Shown: positions 10,141-21,364 of the stretch, in pieces
How the letters are laid out: each line of letters begins with the position of its first letter
Numbering within the stretch: position 1 is the first letter of the stretch
Translations under genes and position numbers: made by a program
Notes under the pieces: generated by a model
What the model was told of the DNA's origin: nothing
Databases searched by the model: none
The model's input: the letters and a program-made list of their open reading frames with translations, nothing else
DNA from: Lasiosphaeria ovina
Lineage: Eukaryota; Ascomycota; Sordariomycetes; Sordariales; Lasiosphaeriaceae
Reading direction: 5' to 3'
DNA length: 64,000 nucleotides
NCBI GenBank assembly: GCA_033439765.1
Contig: JAULSN010000007.1
Coordinates: 310,001 to 374,000, forward strand

Positions 10141-10446
10141 ATGCATGACCCGGCGGCCGCCACGCAGTACATCCCAGCGGCCCCACACGCTGCTTCTATG
10201 CCCGCTGCTATAGGCGACCTTGACCTTGTTCCAAAGAAGCACCGAAGGAAGAAGGTCCCTCGTAGGGAGCCTGAGCCTGAGCCTGAGCCGCCGGCATTGG
10301 CACCTTGCCAGTGGGTCGATGATGTGGGAAGAAGGTCTGGCGGTGCTTTTACCGACGAAATACGAGAGAGGGGAGCCCGCGAGGAAGCCGAGCGCAACCT
10401 CGTCAAGGTAAAGGTGGAAACGGATGATGGGAATTCATGGTGGTGA
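10120..10446 (+). pseudogene. HRF copy F, exon-2 fragment
   Basis: A plus-strand open frame carrying only the second half of HRF: KKHRRKKVPRREPEPEPEPP (about 10228-10287), a short degenerate middle (QWVDDVGRRSGG replaces QQWVNEEAVRG), then EIRERGAREEAERNLVKVKV to the stop at 10446. Exon 1 and the acidic run are absent, and the heptad tail is shortened. It looks like a truncated copy. The same 3' flank as other copies follows (TCGATCCAGCCGGCGG). Confidence 0.6.
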
Positions 10447-10494
10447 CAACTCGATCCAGCCGGCGGCGGGCCCGGGAGAGACAGAAGAGTCGCT

Positions 10495-11160
10495 CTTCGT
10501 GTTTGCCGTAGGAGGTACCTAAAGGGAGTCCAGTCGCTCTTCGTTTTCGTGTTTGTTACAGAATCAGGGTTGGGATTGTCAGGAAAAGGGCCTCCATAGA
10601 TGATTTGAACAAAATTGAATAGAATCGAAGGGAATGCTGTGAGCAGGAAAGCGATGTGTATTCGCTCTACAGAATGGAAGACTGCATAGGGCAGGAAAGG
10701 TGCTATACATAGGTGAAGGACTGGACTGTGGATCTGGTGGATCCCTGAGGCCGGAGGCCGAGAGCCGAGGCACGGACCACTTAGTGGACCCGAGCCACAA
10801 ATGCTTCTTCCAAAGTGTCCGGCGCTAAAGGTTCAAGAAGGTTAAATGACCACCACCTCGGTCAACGCAACCACCTTCCTGTCCTACACGTTCCTTCTTG
10901 TGCGGTGCGACGGCTGCCTCGACGCCAGCCTCGGGCTGGGCTGGGCTGGGCTGTCCTCGGCCGCGCAGACCGCCCACTATTCTTCCCATCTGTACAGGGA
11001 GTTTTCGAGAACAAAATGGACTTTCTTGTGCGCATGAAATGCTGGCCAGGCATAACACAGGGGCATCAATCTTGGTACAGTTGGAAGACTGCCACCCTTA
11101 CTGGCATCTTAAACAAGGGCTTGTTAGTTGCCAGGTCCACATTTATGGGAGTTTACCGCT
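10495..11160. other. Inverted repeat T copy, then no gene seen
   Basis: 10495-10640 repeats the T unit in inverted form (GGAGTCCAGTCGCTCTTCG, AGGAAAAGGGCCTCC, AATCGAAGGGAATGC). A further piece (AAATGCTTCTTCCAAAGTGT) is at about 10799. No coding region is supported up to 11160. Confidence 0.5.
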
Positions 11161-11164
11161 AATT

Positions 11165-11672
11165 TGCTATCTAGGATGCCAACGACAAGTATCTCCGAAT
11201 CCACCCACCAGACCCTGCGAAGCCAAAGGGCCGTCCCGTAACCAAGGTGGCCCATTTGGCAACGAAGCCGCCGTACCGAGCGAAGTTTCCCTACCTGTAC
11301 GCCCTGCAGGCCCTCGAACAACAACAAAATCACAAGCACCTATACTCTCCTCTACACGGCGGCAGCTCTCGCAGTGGGAGCTCTCAGTACCTAGTCTGGA
11401 AGACCTAGATGACGCAGACTGCATTATTATGGGGCAAGTAAACATACAAGAAGAGGTTATATAGAGACGGGGACAACGTGGCTCGAAGAGAAAAGGCTGG
11501 CGTTGAGACCCCGGTTCCGAATCCACACATTGAACAACAGGCTTTAATATTATGGGAGGCTCGTAAGGCCAAACGCAAGAAAGCGGCGATGTTAACCCTC
11601 ATTGACGAAAATGATATCTTGTTTTACGATTCGGTCGATGAGGAAGATCCTAATCCCCGCTTAATTGGGTGA
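11165..11672 (+). pseudogene. Unrecognised coding relic
   Basis: Two plus-strand segments look protein-like. The first (about 11170-11400) reads DANDKYLRIHPPDPAKPKGR and then KFPYLYALQALEQQQ. The second (11478-11672) reads ETPVPNPHIEQQALILWEAR, KAKRKKAAMLTLIDENDI and SVDEEDPNPRLIG to a TGA. Between them the frame is interrupted by stops (TAG after YLVWKT, TAA after LLWGK), again where Gln or a similar codon would fit. The family is not recognised. It could be a host gene or the second ORF of an unidentified element. Confidence 0.4.
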
Positions 11673-11689
11673 GCGGCGGATAGCGGTAT

Positions 11690-12134
11690 TTTACCGTAGA
11701 TTGAGGGGATCCCCGGGCGGGTCAACAGAGCCAGTTAACCGTAACCGGTTGACAGGCTCAACGCCACAAATAACATAACCGCTCTGTTTAATCGGCCTCA
11801 CATACATGCAGGCACTTGACTATGTGCAATTTGGTCCATTTCACCAAATTAGCCAACGGCCAGCTCAACACCCTAATTTACACCAAATTTATCGACTTTT
11901 CCTAGCCGGTCGCAATGCGCAATTTGACACGTCAACAGGTTTGCTGAGTAAGGCCTGAAAACGAACATGATTGACGAAAAAGCTTGGTTGGTATAAAGAG
12001 GTAGAGAGACTTATACCAAGCGTGCACTTGGTATAAAAGACGCTGTGGTTTTTTCGAAAAGCTGGAAGGTTGAAGTTCAAAGGTTGAGATAGTAGGTGTG
12101 GTATGTAGTACGCATTTAAAGTGGGTGTGCCGAT
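11690..12134. other. No gene seen; short internal repeats
   Basis: AT-richer intergenic sequence. Short duplicated words include CTTGGTTGGTATAAAGAGG and CACTTGGTATAAAAG (about 11980-12040), and GGTTAACCGTAACCGGTT-like near-palindromes at about 11734. No coding region is supported. Confidence 0.4.
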
Positions 12135-12510
12135 TAATTCTTAAAAAAAATCCCCTGGGATTCTCATACCTTCATATTCTTCGATTGGTCCATCATCTTC
12201 CAACGCCTCCTCCGTAGCCATGATTTCTTCAAAATTCCTTTCTTCAAATCCCGCTCCCACTCCCGCATCCTAGATATCATTACGACTTTCTTCTTCAAGT
12301 ATCGTATCCACTAGTGAGTCGAAAGGGGCGTCTTCTTCTTCGACCTCGAAATGCGCCTTAGAACTAGAGAGGATTCCTCTGTACTGGACAGAGGTCCCTT
12401 CATAGCTCACACTACCAACACCACCACCACCACCAGCTGGTGCAGCTTCGACCCGGCCCGGCCCGGAGCGCTTATCTAGAATCTGTGCTATAAAGACGTG
12501 GTATTTCATA
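12135..12510 (-). repeat. Duplicated coding-like fragment, copy 2
   Basis: Partner of 8395-8760. The minus-strand frame reads GPGRVEAAPAGGGGG, GILSSSKAHFEVEEEDAPF and LVDTILEEESRNDI, then a stop, with EERNFEEIMATEEALEDDG readable beyond it. The translated peptide stays similar to copy 1 while the nucleotides have drifted, which suggests that an ancestral coding exon was duplicated. Confidence 0.5.
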
Positions 12511-12726
12511 TTTTTCCACCTTATCGAAAGTTAAGAAGCTCTCCCGTTGTGCCTCGAGATTAGTCCCATGTGGGGTTTTGGTCTGTTGCATCTTGGCGGT
12601 CGGTGACTGGCGCAGAGTGACAAATCGCAAATCCCAAGTCGTAGGCCCAGAGCCTTTCGGAGAGGAAGGAGGGGCGGCACAAGTGGCAAGCGAGGTTCAA
12701 AGCTCCAGAGAATTTGATAAAACTTA

Positions 12727-13345
12727 ATGTCAACGCTTCTTGGGCCCAGATTCCAGTGCTTGAACACTCTTAGCTCCCTCGTCCTCAACCACGGGGATCT
12801 GTGTGAGATGAACATCCCAGCAGACCCGAAAACTGGCCGTCTAACCGGTGTCATTGACTGGGAGAGTGCGTGCACTCTCCCATTCGGCATGTCGTTATGG
12901 GGCCTGGAGAACAGTCTTGGCTGGATGGATTCGGCGGGGTGGCATTAGTTTCCCAATCGAGACGTACTCGTGCGCGTGTTCTGGGACACCTTTAACAAGG
13001 AGATAGCCGCTACAGGCAGAGTCTGGGACGAGGGGGTGCCAAAGTCGTCAGGACATTCGAAGAGCACAGAAGACTCTGCAGGTACCGCCAGCGACCCGAA
13101 AGGGGATAGGGTTAGGGGAAGGAAGCCAAAAGCATGGAGAGCATGAGCACATTTTGGCGGACAAGGAAATTACCATGATTGCAAGGTTACTGGGCATCTT
13201 CTGTCGCTACGGGTTTGCCTAGAACAAGGGAGATTTGGAAGTTGCTACTGCTGGGGATGGTGATAGACTGAGGTACTTGCACGTGTTTCTCAACACATCG
13301 CTGTGGAACGAGGCCGAGATGTAAGCCCAGGAACTTACTGGTAGG
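12727..13345 (+). pseudogene. Aminoglycoside-phosphotransferase-like (APH) pseudogene
   Basis: C-terminal half of a fungal APH-family kinase-like protein. LVLNHGDLCEMNI (about 12779-12817) is the catalytic-loop motif (HGDxxxxN), and GRLTGVIDWESACTLPFG (about 12835-12885) holds the metal-binding Asp. After GWH a TAG (12946-12948) interrupts the frame, but FPNRDVLVRVFWDTFNKEI stays in phase. Further on, the frame FCRYGFA-stop-NKGDLEVATAGDGD (about 13200-13260) has TAG where Trp or Gln fits, and NEAEM-TAA-AQE (about 13313-13330) has TAA where Gln fits. The N-terminal lobe is missing. All visible nonsense changes fit C->T at CpA or G->A at TpG. Confidence 0.7.
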
Positions 13346-13469
13346 CCTTTCGAAACTTGTCTTTCTACAGCAATGCTATTCTCAGAGCTAGAGACGCGTC
13401 ACGCGGCGGGGAATTAAATTTGAGAGATTCGCGTCAAGTCTTGAATTGAAAAAGTCTCTTGAAGATGTC

Positions 13470-14535
13470 ACCGTAGAGCTTCCCAGTCGAGTGTTAGTAA
13501 ATAAAAGCAGCGAGAGCCACACTGCTCAGGGCCATGCAAATGGTCAATAATGATGTCAAAGTCGCCTGCGCAGCGCAGCCCAAGAATGTGGAGTTCCAAG
13601 GTCCACTCTTCGGATCCGGCTGGCCTGCCACAGATCGCGTTGCATTCCATTCGAACACAAGGCGGTGATCAAAAGCAGCCCGGATTACGGAATTGGACGA
13701 CCTTCGTGGAATGCATCTCTGCAACGGGCCAATCGCTACCTCGGTTGGTGATCATGAAGGGCAACAACAGCACTACCCCCGGGAGATGAAAACCTTTCGC
13801 CGATTGGAAGTTCGCCGCCACGAAAAAGAGGATGGATTGACGATGCTACGGCTTTAGAATGGCTTCAAAAGGTCTTTATTCCGAAGGCCAACACGAAGGG
13901 CAAACAAACGCCAGCTCCTTGTTGTTGACGGCCACCACAGTCATACAGCTGATGATTATATGTGGGCCTGCTTCCAAAATAACATTCAGCTTCTTTTCCT
14001 ACCTGCCCACACCTCGTCATGTGCTCCAACCGCTCGATTTGGCGGGTATTTTCGCCGTTGAAGCGGGCATACAGAAATGTGGCCGGTCAATCGTCAAAAG
14101 CCACTGCGTAGTCCCTTGTTGTTAGAAAACAACGACAAACCTGGGAACATGGCCGGTTCTATGGCCCTCTAGGAAGCCAGGAAGCTAGCCGACACGCAGG
14201 TTGCATTGCTTTGGTGAATACGGCGTCTTGAAGACTCCCCACACAAGGTCACAGATCTGACAATTCAACTGGCCAAGATAACATCAACTCTCCAGCAAGG
14301 AAGCAAAACACGCAGAACAGATTTCCGGAAGGTTGAAAGAACATTTCAACAGGAAGGAATTTGAATTGGCCGCATTACGGAGAGAAAATGAGGCTCTCAA
14401 GGCTGAAATTGAGAGCAAGAGAGGTGGGAGAAGAAAGAAGGTTGAATTAAGCCCGCCTTCGAAGTTCGCGAGCATTGAAGACATTCGACAGGCGCAGCGA
14501 GCCGCTGGCAACACCGAGATCGATAAGCTCTGATG
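13470..14535 (+). pseudogene. Second pogo-like transposase relic
   Basis: A different pogo-type transposase fragment. NWTTFVECISATGQSLPRLV followed by KGNN (13698-13775) matches the strand leading into the DDE core. After a frameshift, LLVVDGHHSHTADDYM (about 13918-13965) carries the second catalytic Asp, and FLPAHTSSCAP follows. The C-terminal coiled-coil part is at 14333-14533 (FNRKEFELAALRRENEALKA). Several stops and frameshifts break it. No terminal inverted repeats were recognised. Confidence 0.75.
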
Positions 14536-14803
14536 AATCAGGATGCTCAGATTCATCCAAAATGAAAGAAAGTTGTATTGTGATTAACGCATTCAGCATC
14601 GAAGAATCTCCACCTCTAGAGTAGTGACTGCAAGGGGCAGCGTTTAAGATGCCAATGATAGACAGGTATTGTTCCATAAAGGAAACGAGAAACACAATGT
14701 GTAGCGGGGAAGGGCGCCGATCCTCACGAGTCTCTGAGATGTCGACTTCAGCGATGGTTTAATGAGTGATTCAAGAATATAATATTATCAACAGCCCTCG
14801 TTA

Positions 14804-16057
14804 CTTGTACCCACCGGCTCCGAGCTTTCCTCTCTTCTGAAGGGCCCCAGTCTGTTCGTGCTCGTCACTCGCCCACTGCCTCTTCCTCGATCGACCTCTA
14901 CTTGGACTTCTCTCTACAAACCCGCTGTCCGCTTGACTGCCATCTCCGGCGTCGTCATAAGGCTGATCACGCTCCTGAACACTTGCGACATTGCCGGAAA
15001 CGTCCAACGCTGGCCTCTTCCTAGGACTCGCGCTTCGGGATCGAGACGCAGTGAGCAGCGCTTGGACTTGCTCGCGATTGCGGCTTTCAACGGTTGAGGT
15101 GCCGGTGTTAGGATCGTAAACGAGAAGGCGCCGACTTGAGATGCACTTCTTCAAGAAGGCGCCAAGTACACCGGGTGAGAAGATGGTCTAAGCAAAACGC
15201 GCAAAAAGGCATTCAATACTGCACCTAAGTGGAAGCAGCTTGCGATTATGGTAGTAGTGGTTGAAGTAACTGTCCGAGATGGGATTGACGATGTGCATGA
15301 CGAGTTACAGCCCACCCTGAGTCTCCTGCCCAGGTATTTGATCCCGCTTGGGAACGATGGCGAAGATTTTATCGTCAAAGACAGTATGAATGTCTGATCG
15401 GAGGGGTATTACGTTATCGCTGGCGTCGATGTCATTCTGGCTGAACCGATCGGGCGTAATGTACCCAGAAAAGAAAAGAAAAAACACAGATGTCAGGTAC
15501 AGGAGTGGGTGTTGGGAGGGTTAGAATGTAGGAGCGCACTGCTGGAGCTCCTCCCGATCCCACCAATCCTGGACGGTGAGCGGGATGATATGGGCCCTCT
15601 CAATCCCCCACATGCAATCAGTGGTGCGACACGACGTTCCCCCCTGTGATTGGCGGCCAAGCTCTTTCCAAGGCGACGGCATAGCAGCGTGTGGAAAAGT
15701 CCAGTCCTCGAAGCGAGGAACCACCGGGTAGGGGCGTTCTGGGACATGGTCATCGGGCGACTGGAAAAAGTACTCGTTTTCTCGGAGGATACTATCGTGG
15801 GGTCGCACAACGCGTTCGAAACATTGGGCGCCGGCCTCGCGTGTGCGTGTCGCGAGGAAGCCAGTTGAGGTATTGCCGGTGACGATGCTGCAGGCGACTA
15901 GAGCCGTGTCGTAATCGATTCTACCGTCGTCGATGGCGCGTAGGTGAAGAAGCGTGCTTTCGGCTGCGGGATAATCGGGATGAAGGATCCTGACGATACG
16001 AGGTAGGCGCGCATCCTCACGCGAGAGAACTATCGCGTCTTTGAGGAGACTTGCCAT
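14804..16057 (-). pseudogene. Fungal HNH-endonuclease-domain protein, nonsense-mutated
   Basis: Minus-strand gene from ATG 16057 (MASLLKDAIVLSREDARLPR). The N-terminal region is open to about 15521. The HNH-type core follows: CRTTDCMWGIERAHIIPLT holds the first His region, and ITPDRFSQNDIDASDNVIPL and RSDIHTVFDD hold the Asn and the second His. This matches the fungal HNH_2-like family. The C-terminal tail (14804-15154) is intact and basic (SPSRGRSRKRQW). Three stops interrupt it: TAA at about 15521, TAA at about 15305 (QGGL-stop-LVMHIV, Gln expected) and TAG at about 15194 (LFARFA-stop-TIF, Trp expected). An intron may lie around 15440-15540, but its borders could not be settled. The changes look RIP-like. 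Confidence 0.7.
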
Positions 16058-16263
16058 TTGGGCTCGTTGTTGTGATCAGGTGCAGGCGCGTGGGGGCGAA
16101 ACAAGCGAGCCATTTGGGTGGCGCTAGAGCGCACGGACCAAACAAAAGCTTATCCGAACGACCAAGAATGCAACGAGTTTCTCGATGTTGGATGACTCAG
16201 CAGCCTTAGGGGAGCGGAACCACCCGGCTGCCAAGCACTAATTCCAGCCACTGGAGATTCTAC

Positions 16264-16628
16264 TGGTCAGGGGCAGGGGCTCAGGGGCTGGGCAATAAAG
16301 GGGGTTGTTTACACCCTTGCCTAATATAATCTAGTGTAGTTTTCTGTTTTTTCTCCCCTTTTCATGGCTTGCCCACCTCGTATAAGGTAGACTGCCGCCC
16401 TCCCTCTGATCAGAGGCCGGCATAGCGAGGCACCTTTTTTTTTTGGGACAGTCCTCAGAAAATCACGTCTTTTAACCATGAATTGAGATCCCCAGACCAG
16501 TGCACGCGGTAGTGCTTTTTTCTTATTGTTTTTGACCTTCTTGTGAGGGGACCTTGCGCTTGCGCCCGCTAAGGCTCGCCCTGAATTTGCTGTTGTATTT
16601 GGTGTTGTGGTGTCTTTCCACCGCTTCA
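16264..16628. mobile_element. Solo LTR, family G, copy 2 (TSD CTAC)
   Basis: A 365-bp direct copy of 7237-7595 (shared CACCCTTGCCTAATATAATC, GATCAGAGGCCGGCATAGCG, CTTGTGAGGGGACCTTGC). Ends are TGGTCAGGGG and CCACCGCTTCA. The flanks are CTAC on both sides (16260-16263 and 16629-16632), different from copy 1, so the two copies inserted independently. Confidence 0.75.
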
Positions 16629-16631
16629 CTA

Positions 16632-17978
16632 CATGTAAGTGCTGGACTGGCAGCATCGTCACCGGTGGTGCCTGCATCCGAAGAGTGTCTTAGCATCGTG
16701 TTTCTCTTCTCAAGCTTTCCCTTCCTGCATCTCGTCTTTGTAGAGGGCGGGGCGGGGCGGCTTCTGTCTCGCCTGCCACAAGTCGTGAAGCAGCACCAAC
16801 TTCCAGTGGAGAATGCCTTCGTTCTGCACGACAGAACTAAGCGTCTCGCCGATCCCCACCAGCGCAGACACCAACCATCGTACTAACATAATGATGCCCG
16901 CTATCGTTGCTAATTCCAAGATAAGACTCCACAACAATACTATTAGCAAGCTATCGGCCTCAGCGGCCCGACCCGAGTACAGGAAGCCCCGGGGACGCGT
17001 AGCTGCTCTTGCAACGGGTTGCCTTACTATTGGTTAAGATACAATTGAAGCTGGAGTGAGGAAATTGGCTGTGTTTGGCATGAATGCAGAAGGTGTGTGC
17101 CCCAAAATCCCCGAGAACGGCGAACAGATATCCTTCGCTATTCTTATTTTCCTCCCAACACTATTCCAGTCCCTTCGCAATCCTCTTGATCCCTGGCATC
17201 CACCTTCAATCCACGGCACACTATTCCAATTGGAACCCACCTAGAGGACATGGCTATCCTAAGCTTCATCCTACCATCTTGATCATCAAGCGGCTAGTAA
17301 AGAGCTTATCTCTCCTGTCGCTACCGCCGCCTTTGCCACGCGCCAACTGCTTGCGAGAGTCCCTTATGTCCTCCCAGTTTCGCCTGCGATCATTGTAGTT
17401 TCAATAACCCTAGGACTCCTATTACGGACCCCAACGGCCCCAGCTCTTTGTCCATGCGTGGCAGCACCTCTTGTTGCTGTCAAAGCCTTAAGCTGACCAA
17501 TCACCCTCGGCAGTGCGATGAGCGCGTCATTTGTGCAAACTGCGAGAAGGCGCTTGCATCGGCCAAAATCTTCCATCCACCATGCTTCCGAGAGTCCTTG
17601 AAGTACGTCCTGCCTTTCCGCGCAGGCAATTCCAGGACAGGCGAGGTCCGATCGATGCTCCCGAAGTTTCAGTGGTCACTTGATTCTCAGCAGCGACGCA
17701 AGATCTAGGTGTCGTTCCTGTACCCTGCATCGGCCAGGTCTGGTGCTCATCAAGTGCCGGTTTTGCGCGCCAACTGCCGGAAGTTTCTTCCCGGGTCGTC
17801 CAGTGTGCTTCAAAATTCAATAGAGGCGCCCGACGGCGAAACAGCAGACGTCGAGTTCCCCCCCTACGCTTGTGTCAGTTTCCCCTCTCTGTCTCTTCAC
17901 GCCCGTCATGGCTTTGCAATAATTCTTCCGTGGTCGCTGGTAAACAGTATGTCTGATACCTCAACGTATTTTTAGCTA
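16632..17978. other. No recognised gene; possible hydrophobic ORF
   Basis: A minus-strand frame at 16710-16949 contains a membrane-like stretch (IVLLWSLILELATIAGIIML) and could be a membrane-protein relic. A plus-strand frame at 17448-17708 is Cys-rich at its start. Neither could be assigned. The missing N-terminal part of the RdRP pseudogene downstream might lie in 17250-17975, but I could not recognise it. Confidence 0.3.
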
Positions 17979-20384
17979 GATGCTGGCACCGGCAAATTTC
18001 AGCCCGCAATGAACACTTACCTCGACGCTTGCCAGTCGATCGCCGAGCAAAATATAGATGCCTTGACCGATGACGAGATCATCAAGCTTACTTATCTCGA
18101 GGCTAGGCGATTTGCCCGCTCTCGCACGGTTGGTTCCCGTCCCCAGGTACGAAAAAAAGTGGTAGGACTCTGACAGGCACGGCCAGACCATTGTCTCCGC
18201 CGCCTTGAGAATACAGTTCTGTGACGAGTCCGGCTCCGATCTTAGCTGTGGCCCGAACGTTTCCCTCGATGCGACATATGCTCACTTCAAGGACGTACTA
18301 AGCAACGGAGTTGGAGTTGCAGGCCGACGCTACCCTTTCCCAGGCTTCAGCCACTCCGCTCTCCGGTCTCGTTCTGTCTGGCGTTCGGCGCCGTTCATTT
18401 ACGAGTCGAATCCCGGGGTTCGTGAGCTGCACTTTGCTCAAAGCATTATCCCGTGACCTGGACAATACCAAGTCTCCAGCACGACGGGCACACAAATCGG
18501 CCGGGCATTCTCCAAGACGTCCTATTCTATAGTTACCCTTGGATAATCACAACATTAAGGTGGTGGAAATTCTCGATGTAAAACGCAACGGCAGAGTCTT
18601 GAGTGATGGAGTGGGCAGGATCTCCCGAGGGGGGGTGGAGGAGGTCTACACCTACAGCGTTCTTCCAACCGACAAACAAAATGCGACGGTATTCCAGGTG
18701 CGCAAGGGCGGGAATGCTTTCCTTGGATACACGACTCGGGGGGACGAGTGATGCATGTCAGAGACAGTATGCTCAAATTCAAGAGCTCGAATAACCGAGC
18801 GCTGGAAATCTGTGATCTGGCCAGCAGACCGATCAAGATGTTCCTGAATCGGTCTATGGTAAAGATTCTGGAGGGTCTGGGCGCCCCGGAGAACTGGTTT
18901 GTCAATCATCTGGCGAAAGGAGTTAGAAAGGCTGAGGTTGGTGACAGGGAGGTTGCCGCCTTCTTGGAAAATCAGGGCATCGGAGATGCTGTCAAGCTGG
19001 GGCGGCCTACTCCGAAATTTGTGGCGGTTCGGCTTCGACTACAGAGAGGATCACTTCCTACGGAGCGCGTTTAAGGCCGCTGTCTTGCGGGAGCTGAGGT
19101 CACTGAAGCGCATCCTGTAGGGAAAGCAGGGAAAGCTATCAGAAGCTACAGCACGCAAAGCAGTCAAGAATGAGGGTATTCTAAGTGTGTGTATTTAGTG
19201 ATGTGTAGAGGAAAAGAAAGGCCTGCATGCCCGGGTCGGGGACCTGTGTTGACCCTGTGGAAAAGGCGGTCAAATTAGGTGCCCTGTGCAGGCCCTGCCC
19301 GATCGCCCTGAACCATTCCAAAAGTAGTATGGCCTTTCTGACAAAAGCTGCTTTCGGTTCGAAAGGCCGTTGTCCGCAACGTCCTGTCAAAATCCTCCGG
19401 CCTCTTCGGCAGCGCATCCTGCAAGGAAAGGGAAAGCAGGGAAAGAGGCCGAAATCCTCCGGCCTCTTTGGCAGCGCAAGACGAGAATACCTGTGCCGAT
19501 GGGAATCACCTTGTTTGGAGTGATGGATGAAACGGGGTTTCTGAAGGAGGGAGAGGTGTATGTCACATACACTCCGATAGGAGGCAAACACTCCAAACCT
19601 CCAGCTACTGTGCCAGTTCTTGTCACCCAATCCCCTACGTTACACACAGGCGACATTCAACTGGCGTGGAACACCATACCTCCTACCGACAACCAGCTCC
19701 TAGTACATCGAAACTACATCTTCTTCAGCCAGTTTGGAAATCAGGATTTGCCCAGTCAGCACTCGGGCGGTGGTTTGGATGGGGAGCCTGTTCAATATTA
19801 TCTGGGATTCCAGAGGTTGTTCATTCGGTGCGTAAATATCCACCTAGCCGACTATCCTCGCGTCGACCGTTGGTGATGGACGAGGAATTTACCTTGAAGC
19901 ACATGGCAGACTTCTTCATCGATTTCATGAAGAACGACAACCTTGGGGTCATCGCAACTCGACACTTTATAGTGGCGGACCAGAAAGAATATGGGCCCGC
20001 TTGCTTGAATTTGGCCGAGCTGCATTCAGGTGCTGTGGACTTTTCTAAAACGGGTATACCCGTGAACCCGAGGCAGATTCCTAAGGTTGAAAGGGCAAAG
20101 CCTGACTTGTAAGTAGTTACCTTATACTTTTGGGTTGAAGTTGAGCTGACTTGTTCCAGCATGGCGCCTGGTCCAGTGGTCAAGATTCACAACGCAACCA
20201 ATCCAAGATTGAGCTAGACGAACTTGTTATCGAGGACGAAGACCCCGAAGACGCTGAAGGACCGCGGTACACATACTATAGATTGGAAAAGGTGCTTGGA
20301 AAGCTATACCGTACTGTCGACGCACGCAAGATCTGGGATAAGAATATCGATTGGGATGCCCGAGGAAAAGATACTAGCTTCTGA
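17979..20384 (+). pseudogene. RNAi-type RNA-dependent RNA polymerase (RDR/QDE-1-like) pseudogene
   Basis: Recognisable order of cellular RdRP blocks, across several frames. MNTYLDACQSIAEQNIDAL (about 18009) comes first. Then GFSHSALRSRSVW (about 18340-18380), and a block resembling the 'parcaaRIGQaFS' region (about 18475-18520). DVKRNGRVLSDGVGRISR (about 18571-18625) and FQVRKGG (about 18690) match the FSDGVG...FQIRyGG core. MMHVRDSMLKF and KMFLNRSMVKILEGLG follow (18748-18880). After an inserted solo LTR, MGITLFGVMDETGFLKEGEV and SPTLHTGDIQLAW lead to the catalytic loop, which reads SGGGLDGE at about 19766-19790 instead of SGGDLDGD. ADFFIDFMKNDNLGVIATRH and LAELHSGAVDFSKTGIPV (about 19905-20060) complete it. 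Frameshifts, stops and altered catalytic Asp residues make it non-functional. Confidence 0.85.
19137..19343 (-). mobile_element. Solo copia LTR inside the RdRP pseudogene (TSD AAAGC)
   Basis: A 207-bp solo LTR homologous to 21044-21260 (shared GTGGAAAAGGCGGTC, TTAGGTGCCCTGTGC, GTATGGCCTTTCT), clearly older than the LTR pair of the full element. A perfect 5-bp TSD AAAGC is at 19132-19136 and 19344-19348. It splits the RdRP reading frame between the KILEGLG and MGITLFG blocks. Confidence 0.9.
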
Positions 20385-20399
20385 GTCAAATTTCCCGCT

Positions 20400-21038
20400 G
20401 ACTTACAGTCCGCAGCATGTCACACCCGGCATCGAATACCTCGACTAGCCCAGCAAGCGCGACGAAGCAGAGCGTCTGCGTCTCACGTCTGCGTCTCACG
20501 TATATTCCCTCCCTTCATCCTTTAAATCTAGATAACTAACACCCCCTCCCCCTGATTAAGAAGACGCCATCTTAGAGTCCATGTTCCGCTGGTCCAACCA
20601 TCCCGCCCGTCCACTGTCAGAGCTCGAAAGTATCTCTCGGCTTCATCCACAACAAGACAGCCGCCCGAACCTACCGCTGGAGAGACGACACTGTCAAGTT
20701 TGAAAGATGAATTCGAAAAGACTAGCAACGACCCATCACACGTCAACTGCGCACTGCATCAAGAGTGAATCATAGCCCGAAGGGCACGGGGGAAACATTA
20801 GCGTTGTGTCTTGCTGCTCTGCTTGTTGGGTGTGATGTCAACTTCAAGAGGGTGCAGGGGTGGAGGTGTTTAAGGAGACGGCGGGGATGCAGGGTTTTAG
20901 GGTTTTGGCGGCTTCGGCATTCTTCAGGGAGTTGGCAGGTGTTAAGGGGGACGATGCAGGCGTCGCAGGGTGGGGGGGTTTGTTGGGACTGGGAGCGGTA
21001 GTCAGAGGAATGTCGTGGGAGTCCGTGATAGTGCGGGC
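20400..21038. other. No recognised gene; left flank of the copia insertion
   Basis: A G-rich stretch at 20860-21040 may be the continuation of the low-complexity coding sequence that resumes at 26583 after the copia element (minus strand: Pro/Ser/Thr-rich, LTTAPSPNKPPHPATPASSP). Otherwise no coding region is supported. Confidence 0.35.
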
Positions 21039-21043
21039 GCTCG

Positions 21044-21260
21044 TTTCAGAAGCCAAAGCATGCAAAAGCAGTCAAAAAGAGGGTATTCCAAGTGTGTGTA
21101 TTCCGTTGTGTAGAAGGAAGAAAAGCTCTTCGCCCTGCAGGCCGGGGACCAGTGTAGAGCCTGTGGAAAAGGCGGTCTAATTAGGTGCCCTGTGCGCACC
21201 CTGCCCGGCCCCTGCCCGGACCCTCAAGACCATGCCAAATCCAGTATGGCCTTTCTAACA
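21044..21260 (-). repeat. 3' LTR of the copia element
   Basis: 217 bp, plus-strand ends TTTCAGAAGCC and CCTTTCTAACA. It is almost identical to the LTR at 26361-26577. The high CpA and TpG content is retained, in contrast to the interior. Confidence 0.95.
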
Positions 21261-21364
21261 CACCCCCTCAGTTGAAGCTATTCCCGGCTTCAACTACCCA
21301 AAGTAACCGCATGTAAAAGTAAACATACAAAATCCTTCCTTCCTTTCCGTGCCCTGAGGGCATT

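Noticed and set aside
16710..17250. Membrane-protein gene
   Set aside because: One hydrophobic frame of 80 aa with no continuation or family motif; kept only as a note.
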